This document shows, piece after piece, positions 10,589-20,224 of a stretch of 50,183 nt of DNA; position 1 is the first letter of the stretch, and every line of letters begins with the position of its first letter. The notes beneath the pieces were generated by a model, which did not search any database, had not been told where the DNA came from, and was given only the letters and a program-made list of their open reading frames with translations. This DNA is from Pseudoalteromonas sp. S2755. GTDB taxonomy: Bacteria > Pseudomonadota > Gammaproteobacteria > Enterobacterales > Alteromonadaceae. The DNA lies in assembly GCF_005886535.1 (NCBI RefSeq), contig NZ_PNDS01000005.1:1-50183 (forward strand), given 5' to 3'. Both the position numbers and the translations under genes were made by a program.

Positions 10589-11026
10589 TTATTCACAGTC
10601 CAGTTTTGCTTGAGCTTCACAACGCATTTGCGCGTCAGCTAAATCGGCACCGCCCAGACAAAAATCAATTCTCATTAACTTTTCTTCCCGCCCGAGGTGC
10701 TGCGTATCAACAGGAGACCATTGCCAGCTTTTAATAAGTTGTTTAGCGTGCTTAGCCAATTTTTTGGATGGAATGCTAGCAATTTGTTCTATGTCATCAG
10801 TTTTGCCATCAGCATCAACCATCACCTTGAATACGGTACATCCAGCAAGCTTACGCTTTGCTAATGCGAGTGGATATTTAGGTGTGATATTACCTTTCTT
10901 TTGCCAGATGGAGGTTTCTATAGATGGGCTTAACTGGGTTGACTTTATATCAGCATATACTGTCTTTGCTGCAGCTCCCCAACAACTGCCTAAAATCAGC
11001 AAACCAATCAATAATTGAATTTTCAT
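10589..11026 (-). CDS. Periplasmic TonB C-terminal-like domain protein
   Basis: A 145-aa protein with a signal peptide (residues 1-20, MKIQLLIGLLILGSCWGAAA) and no proline-rich stalk. Residues 46-110 show the TonB_C pattern: PKYPLALAKRKLAGCTVFKVMVD, a DADGKTDDIE turn, and IKSWQWSPV. Such free-standing TonB-C domains are common in alteromonads and are not themselves energy transducers. Several cysteines in the C-terminal part (FCLGG, RCEAQ, DCE) suggest disulfides. AAGGAG precedes the ATG. It is separated from gpsA by about 100 bp and is probably expressed alone. Confidence 0.75.
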   Translation of the reverse strand: MKIQLLIGLLILGSCWGAAAKTVYADIKSTQLSPSIETSIWQKKGNITPKYPLALAKRKLAGCTVFKVMVDADGKTDDIEQIASIPSKKLAKHAKQLIKSWQWSPVDTQHLGREEKLMRIDFCLGGADLADAQMRCEAQAKLDCE

Positions 11027-11131
11027 AAATACTCCTTTTTATACTTCTCAAATAGAGGTTCGACTCTACTTCTTATTCATTGGAAAACCAAAGCAATAGT
11101 TGCTTTGGCTTCCATAGCCAGCTCACTCAGC

Positions 11132-12139
11132 TCACTCAGCTCGCTTTTCGCGACCTAGCAACGCCATTGCGGCTTCTTTCACATCTTTTTGCTCATAAAG
11201 CACTTGATAGATCTGCTCAGTGATAGGCATTTCAATACCAGTGCGTTTGGCAAGTAGATAAACTTCTTTGGTATTACGATAGCCTTCAACCACCTGACCT
11301 ATACTCGACATCGCCTCATCGACCGACTTTCCCGAGCCAAGCGCAAGACCAAAGCGGCGATTACGCGACTGGTTATCCGTACAAGTGAGAATCAGGTCTC
11401 CAAGCCCTGCCATACCCATAAAGGTTTCAGAGCGCGCCCCTAACGCACACCCTAAACGACAAAGTTCAGCGAGTCCTCGAGTAATAAGCGCCGTTCTGGC
11501 ATTCGCACCAAAACCAAAGCCGTCAGACATGCCCGCGCCAATTGCGATAACGTTTTTAACTGCGCCACCGAGCTGAATACCAATAAAGTCTTCATTGCTA
11601 TAGACCCGAAACGAGCGGCCGCAATGTAACAGCTCAGCGAGCTCTTCACGAAACTTTGCACAAACCGAAGACACAGAAATAGCAGTGGGTAATCCCGCGG
11701 CCATTTCTTTTGCAAAAGTAGGTCCACTTAGCACCGCCAGCGGTACATTGTCACCCAACACATCCAGCGCAACTTCTTGCAATAGTCGCCCAGTATTTGG
11801 TTCAAGCCCCTTAGTTGCCCAAGCTACTTTTGCATTCTCAAGTAGCATAGGTTTAATCTTCTTCAAGGTGTCTGCGAACGCATGACTTGGCACAACCACC
11901 AAAATACGCTCGCTAGACTTAACAGCCGTTTCTAAATCGGCCTCAAGTTCAAGCGTGTTTGGAAACTGGATGTCAGGAAGATAACGTTGGTTTTTGCGCT
12001 CAGCTGCTAGCGCCTCAACGTGTTCGCTATTGCGTCCCCACAGTGTCACTTGATGACCATTTCGGGCGAAACAAATAGCAAGGGCGGTGCCATAAGACCC
12101 CGCCCCTAATACAGTTACAGCTGATTTTGCTGTACTCAT
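11132..12139 (-). CDS. gpsA: Glycerol-3-phosphate dehydrogenase [NAD(P)+] GpsA
   Basis: Reduces dihydroxyacetone phosphate to sn-glycerol-3-phosphate, the backbone for phospholipids. The Rossmann motif GAGSYG is at residues 12-17. The catalytic lysine lies in [14 protein letters not shown], and the substrate-binding region [12 protein letters not shown] follows. The length (335 aa) is normal. A TTG one codon upstream (12142) is also in frame, but the ATG is preferred. It begins 3 nt after the secB stop without its own ribosome-binding site, so translational coupling to secB is likely. The secB-gpsA pairing is conserved in gammaproteobacteria. Confidence 0.96.
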   Translation of the reverse strand: MSTAKSAVTVLGAGSYGTALAICFARNGHQVTLWGRNSEHVEALAAERKNQRYLPDIQFPNTLELEADLETAVKSSERILVVVPSHAFADTLKKIKPMLLENAKVAWATKGLEPNTGRLLQEVALDVLGDNVPLAVLSGPTFAKEMAAGLPTAISVSSVCAKFREELAELLHCGRSFRVYSNEDFIGIQLGGAVKNVIAIGAGMSDGFGFGANARTALITRGLAELCRLGCALGARSETFMGMAGLGDLILTCTDNQSRNRRFGLALGSGKSVDEAMSSIGQVVEGYRNTKEVYLLAKRTGIEMPITEQIYQVLYEQKDVKEAAMALLGREKRAE

Positions 12140-12142
12140 CAA

Positions 12143-12631
12143 TTATGCGTCAGCAGTTTGCTCAGGCTGTGCTTGAGCCGCACGTTGCTGCATATACTGA
12201 GCGAATAATGCGTCAAAGTTAACTGGCGCAAGGTTTAACTGCGGGAAAGTACCACGGTTAACTAGACTAGCTACCGCTTCACGCGCATAAGGGAATAGGA
12301 TGTTAGGGCAGAATGCGCCTAGCATGTGTGCCATTTGCATTTCTTCAAGATCTGCAATGGCAAAGATACCAGCTTGTTGGATTTCACATAGGAATGCAGT
12401 TTCTTCACCAATCGTTGCCGTTACTGTTAGCGCTAGAACAACTTCAAAAACGTTGTCATCAAGCTTTGCTGAGCGTGTGTCCATGTCTAGCTTAACTTCT
12501 GGTGTCCACTCTTTTTGGAAGATACCTGGTGAGTTTGGCGTTTCAAACGATACATCTTTAGTATAGATGCGTTGAATGTTGAACTGAGCGCCTTCTTGTT
12601 GTTGTTCTGCTGCTTGGTTTTGTTCTGCCAT
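12143..12631 (-). CDS. secB: Protein-export chaperone SecB
   Basis: A homotetrameric cytoplasmic chaperone that keeps preproteins unfolded and hands them to SecA. The family hallmarks are [22 protein letters not shown] near the N-terminus (residues 17-38, shown in part), [11 protein letters not shown], and [19 protein letters not shown] towards the C-terminus. At 162 aa it is slightly longer than E. coli SecB because of a Gln/Ala-rich N-terminus and C-terminal tail. A TAGGAAA site precedes the ATG. It is third in the yibN-grxC-secB-gpsA operon. Confidence 0.96.
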   Translation of the reverse strand: MAEQNQAAEQQQEGAQFNIQRIYTKDVSFETPNSPGIFQKEWTPEVKLDMDTRSAKLDDNVFEVVLALTVTATIGEETAFLCEIQQAGIFAIADLEEMQMAHMLGAFCPNILFPYAREAVASLVNRGTFPQLNLAPVNFDALFAQYMQQRAAQAQPEQTADA

Positions 12632-12714
12632 GATAATTTCCTAAATTCTGTTGTGATCCTGCTAGTTCCTAGCAGTCATTATAAAAAGTAAGCTGAGCTA
12701 AAGCTCAATCAATC

Positions 12715-12972
12715 TTATGCTTGTAATAGCTTATCGAGTTCGCCTTGCGCTTCAAGCGCCATCATATCGTCGCAACCACCAATATGGCGCTCAGCGATAA
12801 AGATTTGTGGAACGGTATAGCTACCGTTGGCTTTCTCGATCATCTCGTCACGAAGCTCAGGCTGTGCGCCAATATCATACTCTTTGTATGTGACACCTTT
12901 TGCATCTAATAATGCTTTTGCGCGATGACAAAATGGACAATAGTCTTTGGTATAAATTACGACTTGGCTCAT
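12715..12972 (-). CDS. grxC: Glutaredoxin 3
   Basis: An 85-aa dithiol glutaredoxin with the active site C12-P-F-C15, the cis-proline motif TVPQIF and the GSH-binding GGCDDM region. It reduces disulfides with glutathione. Two adjacent ATGs are possible; GAGG is 6 nt from the second (12972) and only 3 nt from the first (12975), so the second is chosen. It follows yibN closely and precedes secB, as in E. coli. Confidence 0.94.
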   Translation of the reverse strand: MSQVVIYTKDYCPFCHRAKALLDAKGVTYKEYDIGAQPELRDEMIEKANGSYTVPQIFIAERHIGGCDDMMALEAQGELDKLLQA

Positions 12973-12984
12973 CATAGACCTCAG

Positions 12985-13416
12985 TTATTTTCCGTTAGAG
13001 ATTGGTAAACCCGCACTTTGCCATGCGCCAATACCACCTGATAATACGAACACTTGCTGGAATCCAGCTTTGTGCATGTTATCAGCAACAGCAGATGCCG
13101 TCATACCTGTGTTACAGACCAATATAATGGGCTTAGATTTATGTTTTTCAAGACCAGCAAAATCTTTTTGCTTGAGTTTTTCCGCACTCACCTGCTCAGA
13201 ACCTGCAATGTGACCTTGGTTAAACTCTTTTGCTGCACGCATATCGAGTACCTGACCATCTTGGCGGTTAACTAGCATGGTTAGCTGCTGAGGATTAATT
13301 TGTCTAATTTTCGAAAACTTACTCTTAAACCAACTACTCACTAACATCGCGGCTAACACAACCCAAATGATGCTAAGTACCGGATGGTTACCTAAAAACG
13401 CAACGTATTGTTCCAT
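12985..13416 (-). CDS. yibN: Membrane-anchored rhodanese-like protein YibN
   Basis: One N-terminal membrane segment (about residues 13-30) followed by a rhodanese domain (about 40-140). The active-site loop begins at C101 in LVCNTGMTAS, so the catalytic cysteine is present; the substrate is unknown. An in-frame TTG at 13431 would add five residues, but the ATG at 13416 gives 143 aa, the same length as E. coli YibN as I recall it. It is first gene of the yibN-grxC-secB-gpsA unit and divergent from gpmI. Confidence 0.88.
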   Translation of the reverse strand: MEQYVAFLGNHPVLSIIWVVLAAMLVSSWFKSKFSKIRQINPQQLTMLVNRQDGQVLDMRAAKEFNQGHIAGSEQVSAEKLKQKDFAGLEKHKSKPIILVCNTGMTASAVADNMHKAGFQQVFVLSGGIGAWQSAGLPISNGK

Positions 13417-13681
13417 TAATTTATCAACCAAAAATTATTAAACGATAAAGTGGCAGCAAGTATACCTGCTTTATTCTCGACAAAACAGACTTGTTCAACA
13501 TGAGCAAATATCAATCTCAAAGTTGATAATTCATCACTGTGGGGCTGAATATTCATACAAAAAAAGGTATTCTACTTGTCAGCAACCAGAGCAAACTTAT
13601 AGTGACGCTGCAAAGCTCGACATTGTAGCGCTTGTTATAAGATTTCAACATCGTGCCTAATTCAGGATTTCAGGAGCGCAA

Positions 13682-15223
13682 ATGACAGCTAAGAAAAAGC
13701 CATTGGTATTAATGATTTTAGACGGTTGGGGCTATCGCGAAGAAAGCGAGAGCAATGCTATTTTAGCAGCCAATACCCCAGTATTAGATGAACTATGGCG
13801 CTCTGCTCCGCACACCTTGATTTCAGGTTCAGGTCTTGATGTTGGTCTGCCTGATGGGCAAATGGGGAATTCCGAAGTTGGCCACGTTAACCTCGGCGCG
13901 GGGCGTGTGGTTTATCAAGACTTCACGCGGATCACTAAAGCGATTGATGATGGTGAGTTTGAGCACAATCCAGCTCTGGTTGAGAACATAGACAAAGCAG
14001 TAGCAAAGGGTAAAGCAGTTCACCTGATGGGATTATTGAGTCCAGGTGGCGTTCACAGTCATGAAGACCATATAGTTGCGGCAATTAAATTAGCAGCTGA
14101 GCGCGGTGCAACCGTTTATTTGCACGCATTTTTGGATGGCCGCGATACACCACCTCGCAGCGCACAGGCGTCAATTGAAAAAATGGAAGCCTTGATGCAG
14201 TCACTCAATTGTGGCCGACTAGCGTCTATTATTGGTCGCTACTATGCTATGGACCGTGACAATCGTTGGGATCGCGTCGAGTCTGCATACAACCTGATGG
14301 TAAGTGGCGACGCTGATTTTACTTATAGTAATGGTGTTGAAGCGCTACAGGCAGCTTACGCGCGTGATGAAAACGATGAGTTTGTTAAAGCATCGGTGAT
14401 CGCCGAAGAAGGGCAACCAGCCGCTACTATCAATGATGGTGATACGGTTATCTTTATGAACTTCCGTGCAGACCGAGCGCGCCAAATGACCCGTGCTTTT
14501 GTTGATGCTGACTTTAGCGGCTTCGAAAAACGTAAAGCACCGGACCTAAGCGCGTTTGTTATGATGACTGAGTACGCTGCCGATATCAAAGCCCCTATCG
14601 CTTTCGCACCTGAAGCATTGGTTAACGTGCTAGGTGAATGGCTAGCTAAGCACAACAAAACTCAACTACGTATTTCAGAAACGGAAAAGTATGCCCATGT
14701 CACTTTCTTCTTTAGCGGTGGTCGCGAAGATCTCTTTGAAGGTGAAAAACGTGAACTTATTCCTTCTCCACAAGTTGCCACTTACGACTTACAGCCAGAG
14801 ATGAACTCAGAAATGCTAACTGATAAGTTAGTTGAAGCAATTCATAGCGGTGAATTTGACGTGATTATCTGTAACTACCCAAATGGTGACATGGTTGGGC
14901 ACTCTGGTGTATTCGAAGCTGCTGTAAAGGCATGTGAAGCCGTTGATAAGTGTATCGGTCGTGTGGTTGCAGCCCTAAAAGAAAGCGGTGGTGAAGCTCT
15001 TATTACCGCTGATCACGGCAATGCAGAGCAAATGCTTAACCCTAAAACAGGTCAAGCTCATACCGCTCACACCAGCGAGCCTGTACCATTTATTTATGTA
15101 GGTCGTGATGCAGAACCACAAGCAGGAAAAGCATTAAGCGATGTTGCACCAACAATGCTGCATTTACTCGGTATGGAGCAGCCTAGCGAGATGACTGGCA
15201 CTCCAATTATGCGTTTAAAATAA
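13682..15223 (+). CDS. gpmI: 2,3-bisphosphoglycerate-independent phosphoglycerate mutase
   Basis: Interconverts 3- and 2-phosphoglycerate in glycolysis with manganese. Metal ligand D14 is in LMILDGWG and the phosphorylated serine is S64 in [10 protein letters not shown]. Further alkaline-phosphatase-superfamily motifs are [37 protein letters not shown] and [11 protein letters not shown]. The length (513 aa) is normal and AGGAG precedes the ATG. It heads the gpmI-envC-ctp-yibQ operon, as in E. coli (gpmM-envC-yibQ). Confidence 0.97.
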   Translation: MTAKKKPLVLMILDGWGYREESESNAILAANTPVLDELWRSAPHTLISGSGLDVGLPDGQMGNSEVGHVNLGAGRVVYQDFTRITKAIDDGEFEHNPALVENIDKAVAKGKAVHLMGLLSPGGVHSHEDHIVAAIKLAAERGATVYLHAFLDGRDTPPRSAQASIEKMEALMQSLNCGRLASIIGRYYAMDRDNRWDRVESAYNLMVSGDADFTYSNGVEALQAAYARDENDEFVKASVIAEEGQPAATINDGDTVIFMNFRADRARQMTRAFVDADFSGFEKRKAPDLSAFVMMTEYAADIKAPIAFAPEALVNVLGEWLAKHNKTQLRISETEKYAHVTFFFSGGREDLFEGEKRELIPSPQVATYDLQPEMNSEMLTDKLVEAIHSGEFDVIICNYPNGDMVGHSGVFEAAVKACEAVDKCIGRVVAALKESGGEALITADHGNAEQMLNPKTGQAHTAHTSEPVPFIYVGRDAEPQAGKALSDVAPTMLHLLGMEQPSEMTGTPIMRLK

Positions 15224-15235
15224 CGGTCTGCCTGT

Positions 15236-16381
15236 ATGCCGTTAAAAACGACATTTCACTATGCCGCACTTCTCGGTGCGGCATTACTCATTGCAACAGC
15301 GCCCGTTGTTGCCAACGAATCTAGAACCAAACAAGACTTAAGCGAAGTCCAACAACAACTTAAAGCTAGCCAACAAGCTTTGGAAAAGCAGCGCGGTGAA
15401 ATTAATCGTCACGAAGCGAAGCTCAAAGCCTTTGAACTTGATATTGCCAAAAGTGCCAAAGCAATCTCACTCACAGAAGTAGGGATCAAAGAAAACCAAA
15501 CCGAGCAGGCTGAACTTAAAAAGCAAGAAAGCAAGCTGCTAAACGACAAGAAAAAATTTGAAAAGATCCTCGCGGCTCAGCTAAAAAGTGCCTACATGAC
15601 AGGCTCTCATGATTATTCCAGAATGTTACTTAATCAAGAGCATGCCACAAAGCTAGAGCGTACCATTGCCTATTATGATTACCTAAATAAAGCACGGATT
15701 AAACAGCTCGAACAACTGAAATCTATCGGCCAAGAATTGGCACAGACTCAAGCAGAGTTAGCGCGAACACAAGCACGCTTAGAAGCGCTACAAGACCATC
15801 AGAACGAACGCTTGGAAGCGCTCAAAAAGGCGCAGCAAGAACGTCAAAATCAGCTTGCAAACCTAAATAACAAACTCAGTGAAACACGCTCTGCTATCGC
15901 ATATTTAAAAGAAAATGAGCAAACCTTAATCCAAACTTTAGAAGAGCTTGCCAAGGCCCAAAGAGAAGCCGAAGTACGCTTAGATGGGTTAGCCAAACTC
16001 AAAGGCAAAATGAGTTTACCGACCAGAGGCCGAATTAAGCATAAATTCGGCCAAAGCAAGCATGCCGGCATGAATTGGAAGGGGGTCCTCATTGGTGCAA
16101 AAGAAGGTGCTGAAATTGCGAGTGTCGCCCCCGGTCAAGTCGTATATGCGGATTGGTTAAACGGCTTTGGCTGGGTTATTGTACTTGATCATGGTCATGG
16201 TTTTATGAGCCTATATGGCCACGCACAAACGCTGCTTCGCGATGTGGGCGATCAAGTTCGCAGTGGTGAAGTGATCGCTTTGGTAGGACAAAGCGGCGGA
16301 CAAAGAGATTCTGGTCTATACTTTGAAATACGGCATAAGGGAAGCGCTGTAGATCCGATAAAATGGTGCAGATCCAGTTAA
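15236..16381 (+). CDS. envC: Murein hydrolase activator EnvC
   Basis: A periplasmic activator of the septal amidases AmiA/AmiB, needed for daughter-cell separation. It has a signal peptide ending near VVANE (about residue 27), a long coiled coil (about 30-245) and a C-terminal LytM/M23 domain (about 262-378). The LytM metal site looks degenerate: the usual H-x-x-x-D is replaced around KHAGMNWKGVLIGA, a hallmark of non-catalytic EnvC. The start is 12 nt after gpmI and no strong ribosome-binding site is visible. The 381-aa length is typical. Confidence 0.92.
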   Translation: MPLKTTFHYAALLGAALLIATAPVVANESRTKQDLSEVQQQLKASQQALEKQRGEINRHEAKLKAFELDIAKSAKAISLTEVGIKENQTEQAELKKQESKLLNDKKKFEKILAAQLKSAYMTGSHDYSRMLLNQEHATKLERTIAYYDYLNKARIKQLEQLKSIGQELAQTQAELARTQARLEALQDHQNERLEALKKAQQERQNQLANLNNKLSETRSAIAYLKENEQTLIQTLEELAKAQREAEVRLDGLAKLKGKMSLPTRGRIKHKFGQSKHAGMNWKGVLIGAKEGAEIASVAPGQVVYADWLNGFGWVIVLDHGHGFMSLYGHAQTLLRDVGDQVRSGEVIALVGQSGGQRDSGLYFEIRHKGSAVDPIKWCRSS

Positions 16382-16419
16382 CTGAATAACCCGTGCTGCG
16401 CCTTGATGAGGAGCAGCAC

Positions 16420-17631
16420 ATGAATAGACAAACCCGTTTTTACGCGCTCGCAGCGCGCTATGTTGCATTATTAAGCTTCCTGCTTTTGTTAAGTTTTAGC
16501 GCTTTTAGTCACGCGTCGACACAAAAGTTTTCGGCTCAAGAAATCGATGAAATCCTGTATCATATTCACACCTATTACGTTGAAGACTTACCTCTGAGCC
16601 GTTATAACGCAGGCAATCTGTCGAGCCTTTTTGATAATTTAGATCCCTACTCCAAATACCTCAACGAGGAAGACTTGGAATCCATCTTCAGTGCAGCAAA
16701 TGGACGCTACACTGGGCTTGGTATCGAAGTCGAGGAACAAGATAATTACGTGATTATTTTAGATACTCTACCCAATTCCCCTGCGGACCAAGCAGGAATA
16801 GAGAGCGGTGATAAACTCCATGCAATCAATGGGGCTAATGTCGTGGGTAAGTCGATAGAAGAAGTATCTGCCCTACTCAAAGCTGCAAATAAAAATCTCA
16901 TCAATTTAGTGGTGTTAAGACAAGACGAGCTGGTTGCACTTGAGCTTAAACGTCAAGAGATAGTCATCGAAAGTGTCGCTAGTAAACTTTTAAATGACGG
17001 TACCGGTTTTTTAAGCGTCAACAGCTTTAATCACCACACCTACCATGATGTAGCAAGACAAATAAACCGACTACAAGTACAGTTAGGCAGTCCATTGAAC
17101 AAGCTGGTTATTGATTTACGTGACAACCCCGGTGGTACACTTAATAGTGCCGTGGCAATCTCAGATCTTTTTTTAGATAGTGGCACAATCGTTACAACCA
17201 AAGGCCGCTTCTATGACGCCAATCAGGCTTACATCGCAAAGCGGGGAGATATCCTAAATGGTGCGCCTATTTTGGTGTTAATCAACAATAATTCCGCTTC
17301 AGCGGCCGAGATTTTAGCCGCCGCACTCAAGGATAATAAACGTGCCTTAGTCGTTGGCTTACGTTCTTATGGTAAAGGCTCGGTTCAATCCTTGATCCCG
17401 ATAGGCAATGGTACTACTGCATTAAAGTTAACGACAGCGAGATACTACACACCAGCAGGTACATCAATTGAAGGTAAAGGCATAGAGCCAGATGTATATT
17501 TTACCAAACAAGCGCTTTCCCTGCTCGATAAAAGCGCTATAATCACTGGTGAAGAATCAATCAAAACAACCGGTATTGAACAGCTAGCATCGCATTGGCC
17601 TAAGGCGCTGGCGTTAGTTCAACCACAGTAA
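16420..17631 (+). CDS. C-terminal processing protease (S41 family, CtpA/Prc-like)
   Basis: A periplasmic serine protease that cleaves substrate C-termini. With the ATG at 16420 (preceded by GAGGAG) it is 403 aa; an in-frame GTG at 16393 has no such site. Residues 8-32 form the signal peptide or anchor. A PDZ domain spans about 97-170 (YTGLGIEVEEQ, DQAGIESGD) and the S41 domain follows with DLRDNPGG. Alignment by eye to Prc puts the catalytic dyad at S294 (in NNNSASAAE) and K319 (SYGKGSVQ), 25 residues apart as in Prc. It sits between envC and yibQ, suggesting a role in envelope or septal murein maturation. Confidence 0.9.
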   Translation: MNRQTRFYALAARYVALLSFLLLLSFSAFSHASTQKFSAQEIDEILYHIHTYYVEDLPLSRYNAGNLSSLFDNLDPYSKYLNEEDLESIFSAANGRYTGLGIEVEEQDNYVIILDTLPNSPADQAGIESGDKLHAINGANVVGKSIEEVSALLKAANKNLINLVVLRQDELVALELKRQEIVIESVASKLLNDGTGFLSVNSFNHHTYHDVARQINRLQVQLGSPLNKLVIDLRDNPGGTLNSAVAISDLFLDSGTIVTTKGRFYDANQAYIAKRGDILNGAPILVLINNNSASAAEILAAALKDNKRALVVGLRSYGKGSVQSLIPIGNGTTALKLTTARYYTPAGTSIEGKGIEPDVYFTKQALSLLDKSAIITGEESIKTTGIEQLASHWPKALALVQPQ

Positions 17632-17676
17632 ATAAAAAGCGGTCCTGTAGGGCTGTAAACTATAATAATAATTTGT

Positions 17677-18456
17677 GTGCTAAAAAAAATAATCGGGATA
17701 ATACTGGCCTGCATGACCTTTGCAGTGCCGGCAAAACAGTTTGCCATTGTTATAGACGACATTGGCAATCACCAACGTGACTTAGAGTTACTGTCTTTAC
17801 CGGGTGGGATCACTTTTTCGATCCTGCCCCACACGCCCTTTTCTCAACAATTTGCCTTTGCAGCCAGCCGCCAACAACGCGAGCTTTTATTACATGTGCC
17901 AATGCAGGCACAAGACTCGGAAAAGGCGCTTGGTCCGGGCGCATTAACCACCGATATGGAAAAATGGCAGTTGCAAATGACACTTGGCAACGCGCTATCG
18001 ACACTGCCTCAGGTTAAAGGCGTAAACAATCACATGGGCTCAGCACTAACCGAACAAATAGAGCCAATGAAATGGACTATGGAAATATTAAAAAAGCGCG
18101 GATTATACTTTTTAGATAGCCGTACCACTAGCCACAGCCAAGCCCAATATGCAGCCAACCTTTACGGCGTGAAAAACGTCGCTCGACAGGTCTTTCTAGA
18201 CAATGACATATCCACAGAGGCACTTAACGAGCAGTGGCAGCATATGCTTAAACTACTTGATAATCATGAGCATGTGATTATTATTGCACACCCATATAAG
18301 GAAACTGCCGCATTTCTTGCAACCAAGTTAGCTGAGCTTGAAAGTATTGACGCCAAACTGGTTCCTGTGTCTCAACTGATTGAACAAAAATACGTACGAC
18401 TTGCAGAAATTGCAGAGCAACCTGCTATTTCCGGACAATTACGACTCCAAGAATAA
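17677..18456 (+). CDS. yibQ: Divergent polysaccharide deacetylase family protein (YibQ-like)
   Basis: A 259-aa secreted protein with a short signal peptide (about residues 1-20). IVIDDIGN, ITFSILPHTPFS, LLLHVPMQA and NNHMGSALT match the conserved core of the divergent polysaccharide deacetylase (YibQ) family, which has the carbohydrate esterase 4 fold with metal-site residues D, H and H. The substrate is not established. The start is GTG at 17677; no upstream ATG is in frame. It completes the gpmI-envC-ctp-yibQ operon, so a link to peptidoglycan is likely but inferred. Confidence 0.85.
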   Translation: MLKKIIGIILACMTFAVPAKQFAIVIDDIGNHQRDLELLSLPGGITFSILPHTPFSQQFAFAASRQQRELLLHVPMQAQDSEKALGPGALTTDMEKWQLQMTLGNALSTLPQVKGVNNHMGSALTEQIEPMKWTMEILKKRGLYFLDSRTTSHSQAQYAANLYGVKNVARQVFLDNDISTEALNEQWQHMLKLLDNHEHVIIIAHPYKETAAFLATKLAELESIDAKLVPVSQLIEQKYVRLAEIAEQPAISGQLRLQE

Positions 18457-18465
18457 AGGCTAACA

Positions 18466-18939
18466 ATGATTATAATCAGACCGTTTCAAAGCGGCGAAGA
18501 AGCCGCGCTACACAAGCTTATGTTTGACACAATACGCTCGGTAAATATACAGCATTACTCCGATAAGCAAGTTAATGCATGGGCACATAGCGACATTGCC
18601 GAGAAAGGCTGGCAAGACCGATTAAGGAGTAATCAACCCCTTGTCGCCGTGCTAAATGGTAAAATTGTTGGCTTTGCCGATATCCAAGCCGACGGTCTTA
18701 TTGACCACTTTTTTTGCCATGCCGAACATCAAGGCCAAGGCATAGGTAAAGCACTTATGCTCGCACTTTTAGAACACAGCAAAACAACCAACACAACGCG
18801 CTTATTTTCCCATGTTAGCAAAACGGCTAAACCTTTCTTTGAACATTTTGGTTTCCAAGTGATAAAGGAACAACAAGTGAAGGTTCGTGGCGAAGTGTTA
18901 ACTAACTATCTGATGGAAAAGGATATGCTCGCCTGCTAG
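18466..18939 (+). CDS. GNAT family N-acetyltransferase
   Basis: A 157-aa single-domain acetyltransferase. The acetyl-CoA loop is HQGQGIGKALM, preceded by the strand around GLIDHFFCHAEH, and followed by SKTAKPFFEHFGFQVI, the usual GNAT C-terminal pattern. The substrate cannot be inferred. It begins 9 nt after yibQ with an AAAGG site, so it may be the last gene of the envelope operon, but functional association is doubtful. Confidence 0.85.
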   Translation: MIIIRPFQSGEEAALHKLMFDTIRSVNIQHYSDKQVNAWAHSDIAEKGWQDRLRSNQPLVAVLNGKIVGFADIQADGLIDHFFCHAEHQGQGIGKALMLALLEHSKTTNTTRLFSHVSKTAKPFFEHFGFQVIKEQQVKVRGEVLTNYLMEKDMLAC

Positions 18940-18960
18940 CAGACATACGAACTTTCTTCC

Positions 18961-19614
18961 CTAGTCAATAGGCGCAAACTGCGTTGGTAAGGCACTAAAT
19001 TGCAAAGGTGGATTTTGCTTCATCCACTTTTTCTTATTGGGGATTTGGATCTTAAACTCATTATCCGTCACAAACTTTTGGGTTTTACCTTTTGCATCCA
19101 CAAACTGAATTGATGCAGGCTCGGTAAATGTAAACTCTAGTTCATCAAAGCTTGGAGCAAACCAAGACAAGCTACCAGCCATCAACTCAACAAAAGCGTC
19201 CATATCCTCTAAAAGAATAAACAAATCGCGATACATAACCCGCTGCTTAGTCAGCGGCGCTATATCCGTATTGACCATAATCGCAACAGCATCTTTTTCT
19301 TGATTGATCACTAAATTAACTTTATCAGCACGAAACTGCTGGAGAATAGGTAAATCAATATTGCCGTCTTTATCTATGATACCATTGGCAATGATCTTGC
19401 CATCTTGCTCCAACCAAAGTTTAACATCCTCTAGCGCGATATCAGGCTGCTTCACTTCCACTGTAAATTTAGACAAGATATATTGCGACTGCGCTTTGTT
19501 GGCGATTAAATCTAGAATTTGATTAATTTCTCCATATTCAACACTTCGCTCAGCGGCAAAAACAGAGTTGCAAAGTAAGCTCGCAACAGCACCTAACATC
19601 AGTAACTTTTTCAT
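18961..19614 (-). CDS. Secreted (probably periplasmic) protein of unknown function
   Basis: 217 aa from the ATG at 19614, which gives a clean signal peptide (MKKLLMLGAVASLLCNSVFA, cleavage before AERS) and has AAAGG upstream; an ATG 30 nt upstream would bury the signal behind a charged extension. The mature part alternates beta-like stretches (DVKLWLEQDGKIIANGIIDK, ASIQFVDAKGKTQKFV) and ends in IQIPNKKKW and a proline-rich tail. I do not recognise the family. It is transcribed alone, divergent from the CBS gene and convergent with the GNAT gene. Confidence 0.7.
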   Translation of the reverse strand: MKKLLMLGAVASLLCNSVFAAERSVEYGEINQILDLIANKAQSQYILSKFTVEVKQPDIALEDVKLWLEQDGKIIANGIIDKDGNIDLPILQQFRADKVNLVINQEKDAVAIMVNTDIAPLTKQRVMYRDLFILLEDMDAFVELMAGSLSWFAPSFDELEFTFTEPASIQFVDAKGKTQKFVTDNEFKIQIPNKKKWMKQNPPLQFSALPTQFAPID

Positions 19615-19751
19615 TGGGTTAGCCTTTCTTATTGTTATCTTCATAAGAGCAGTTCTTCGAGAAATAGTTCAAAACTTGATCTCAATTCCATACATGCCAA
19701 ATAGATCAGGCTAAACTCAACATAAACATATGGAGTGAAAAGGAGTAACAG

Positions 19752-20171
19752 ATGACCCAAACCGTAGCTGATTTAATGACCCCAGATCCTTTTGCAGTGA
19801 TTGCTGAAAATACCTTGCAAGATGCGCATAATTTAATGAAAGAAAAAAACGTTCGTCACATCCCAGTAATTGACGAAGCGGGAGTCTTGGTTGGTATGCT
19901 CACGCAAAAAATTATGATCGCCAAGGTAATGGGAATAATGGCAACCTACGGCGCAAATGCGCTTGCAAGAAAAGAGAAACAAACAAAAGTACGAGATATT
20001 ATGGCGACCGATTTTGCGAGCGTGCGCCCGGGTCAATCATTACAAGATGTGGTGCGATTTTTTGTCGATAATCGCCATGGCTGTATGCCAGTGGTAGACG
20101 AGCAAAACAAATTGGTTGGAATACTGACTTCATCAGACTTTGTGCGACTCGCCGCGGCACTATTGTCTTAA
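19752..20171 (+). CDS. Two-CBS-domain protein
   Basis: A 139-aa cytoplasmic protein made only of a CBS pair: CBS1 at about 6-65 (VADLMTPDPFAVIAENT, RHIPVIDEAGVLVGMLT) and CBS2 at about 80-137 (VRDIMATDFASVRPGQS, GCMPVVDEQNKLVGILTSSDF). Stand-alone CBS pairs usually sense adenine nucleotides and regulate a partner, which is not identifiable here. A strong AAGGAG precedes the ATG. It converges with pepB across a perfect 24-bp palindrome. Confidence 0.88.
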   Translation: MTQTVADLMTPDPFAVIAENTLQDAHNLMKEKNVRHIPVIDEAGVLVGMLTQKIMIAKVMGIMATYGANALARKEKQTKVRDIMATDFASVRPGQSLQDVVRFFVDNRHGCMPVVDEQNKLVGILTSSDFVRLAAALLS

Positions 20172-20186
20172 ACGTGGTAATAAACC

Positions 20187-20210
20187 GAGTGTATTCCGCG
20201 GAATACACTC
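20187..20210. terminator. Perfect 24-bp palindrome between convergent genes
   Basis: The half-site GAGTGTATTCCG is followed directly by its exact reverse complement, so 24 bp are fully self-complementary with CCGCGG at the centre. It lies between the ends of the CBS gene (+) and pepB (-). A bidirectional transcription end is the simplest reading: a 9-bp stem with a CCGCGG loop, followed by TTTATT on the minus strand. The T tracts are poor, so a protein-binding site remains possible. Confidence 0.55.
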
Positions 20211-20224
20211 AGCTAACCACATGA

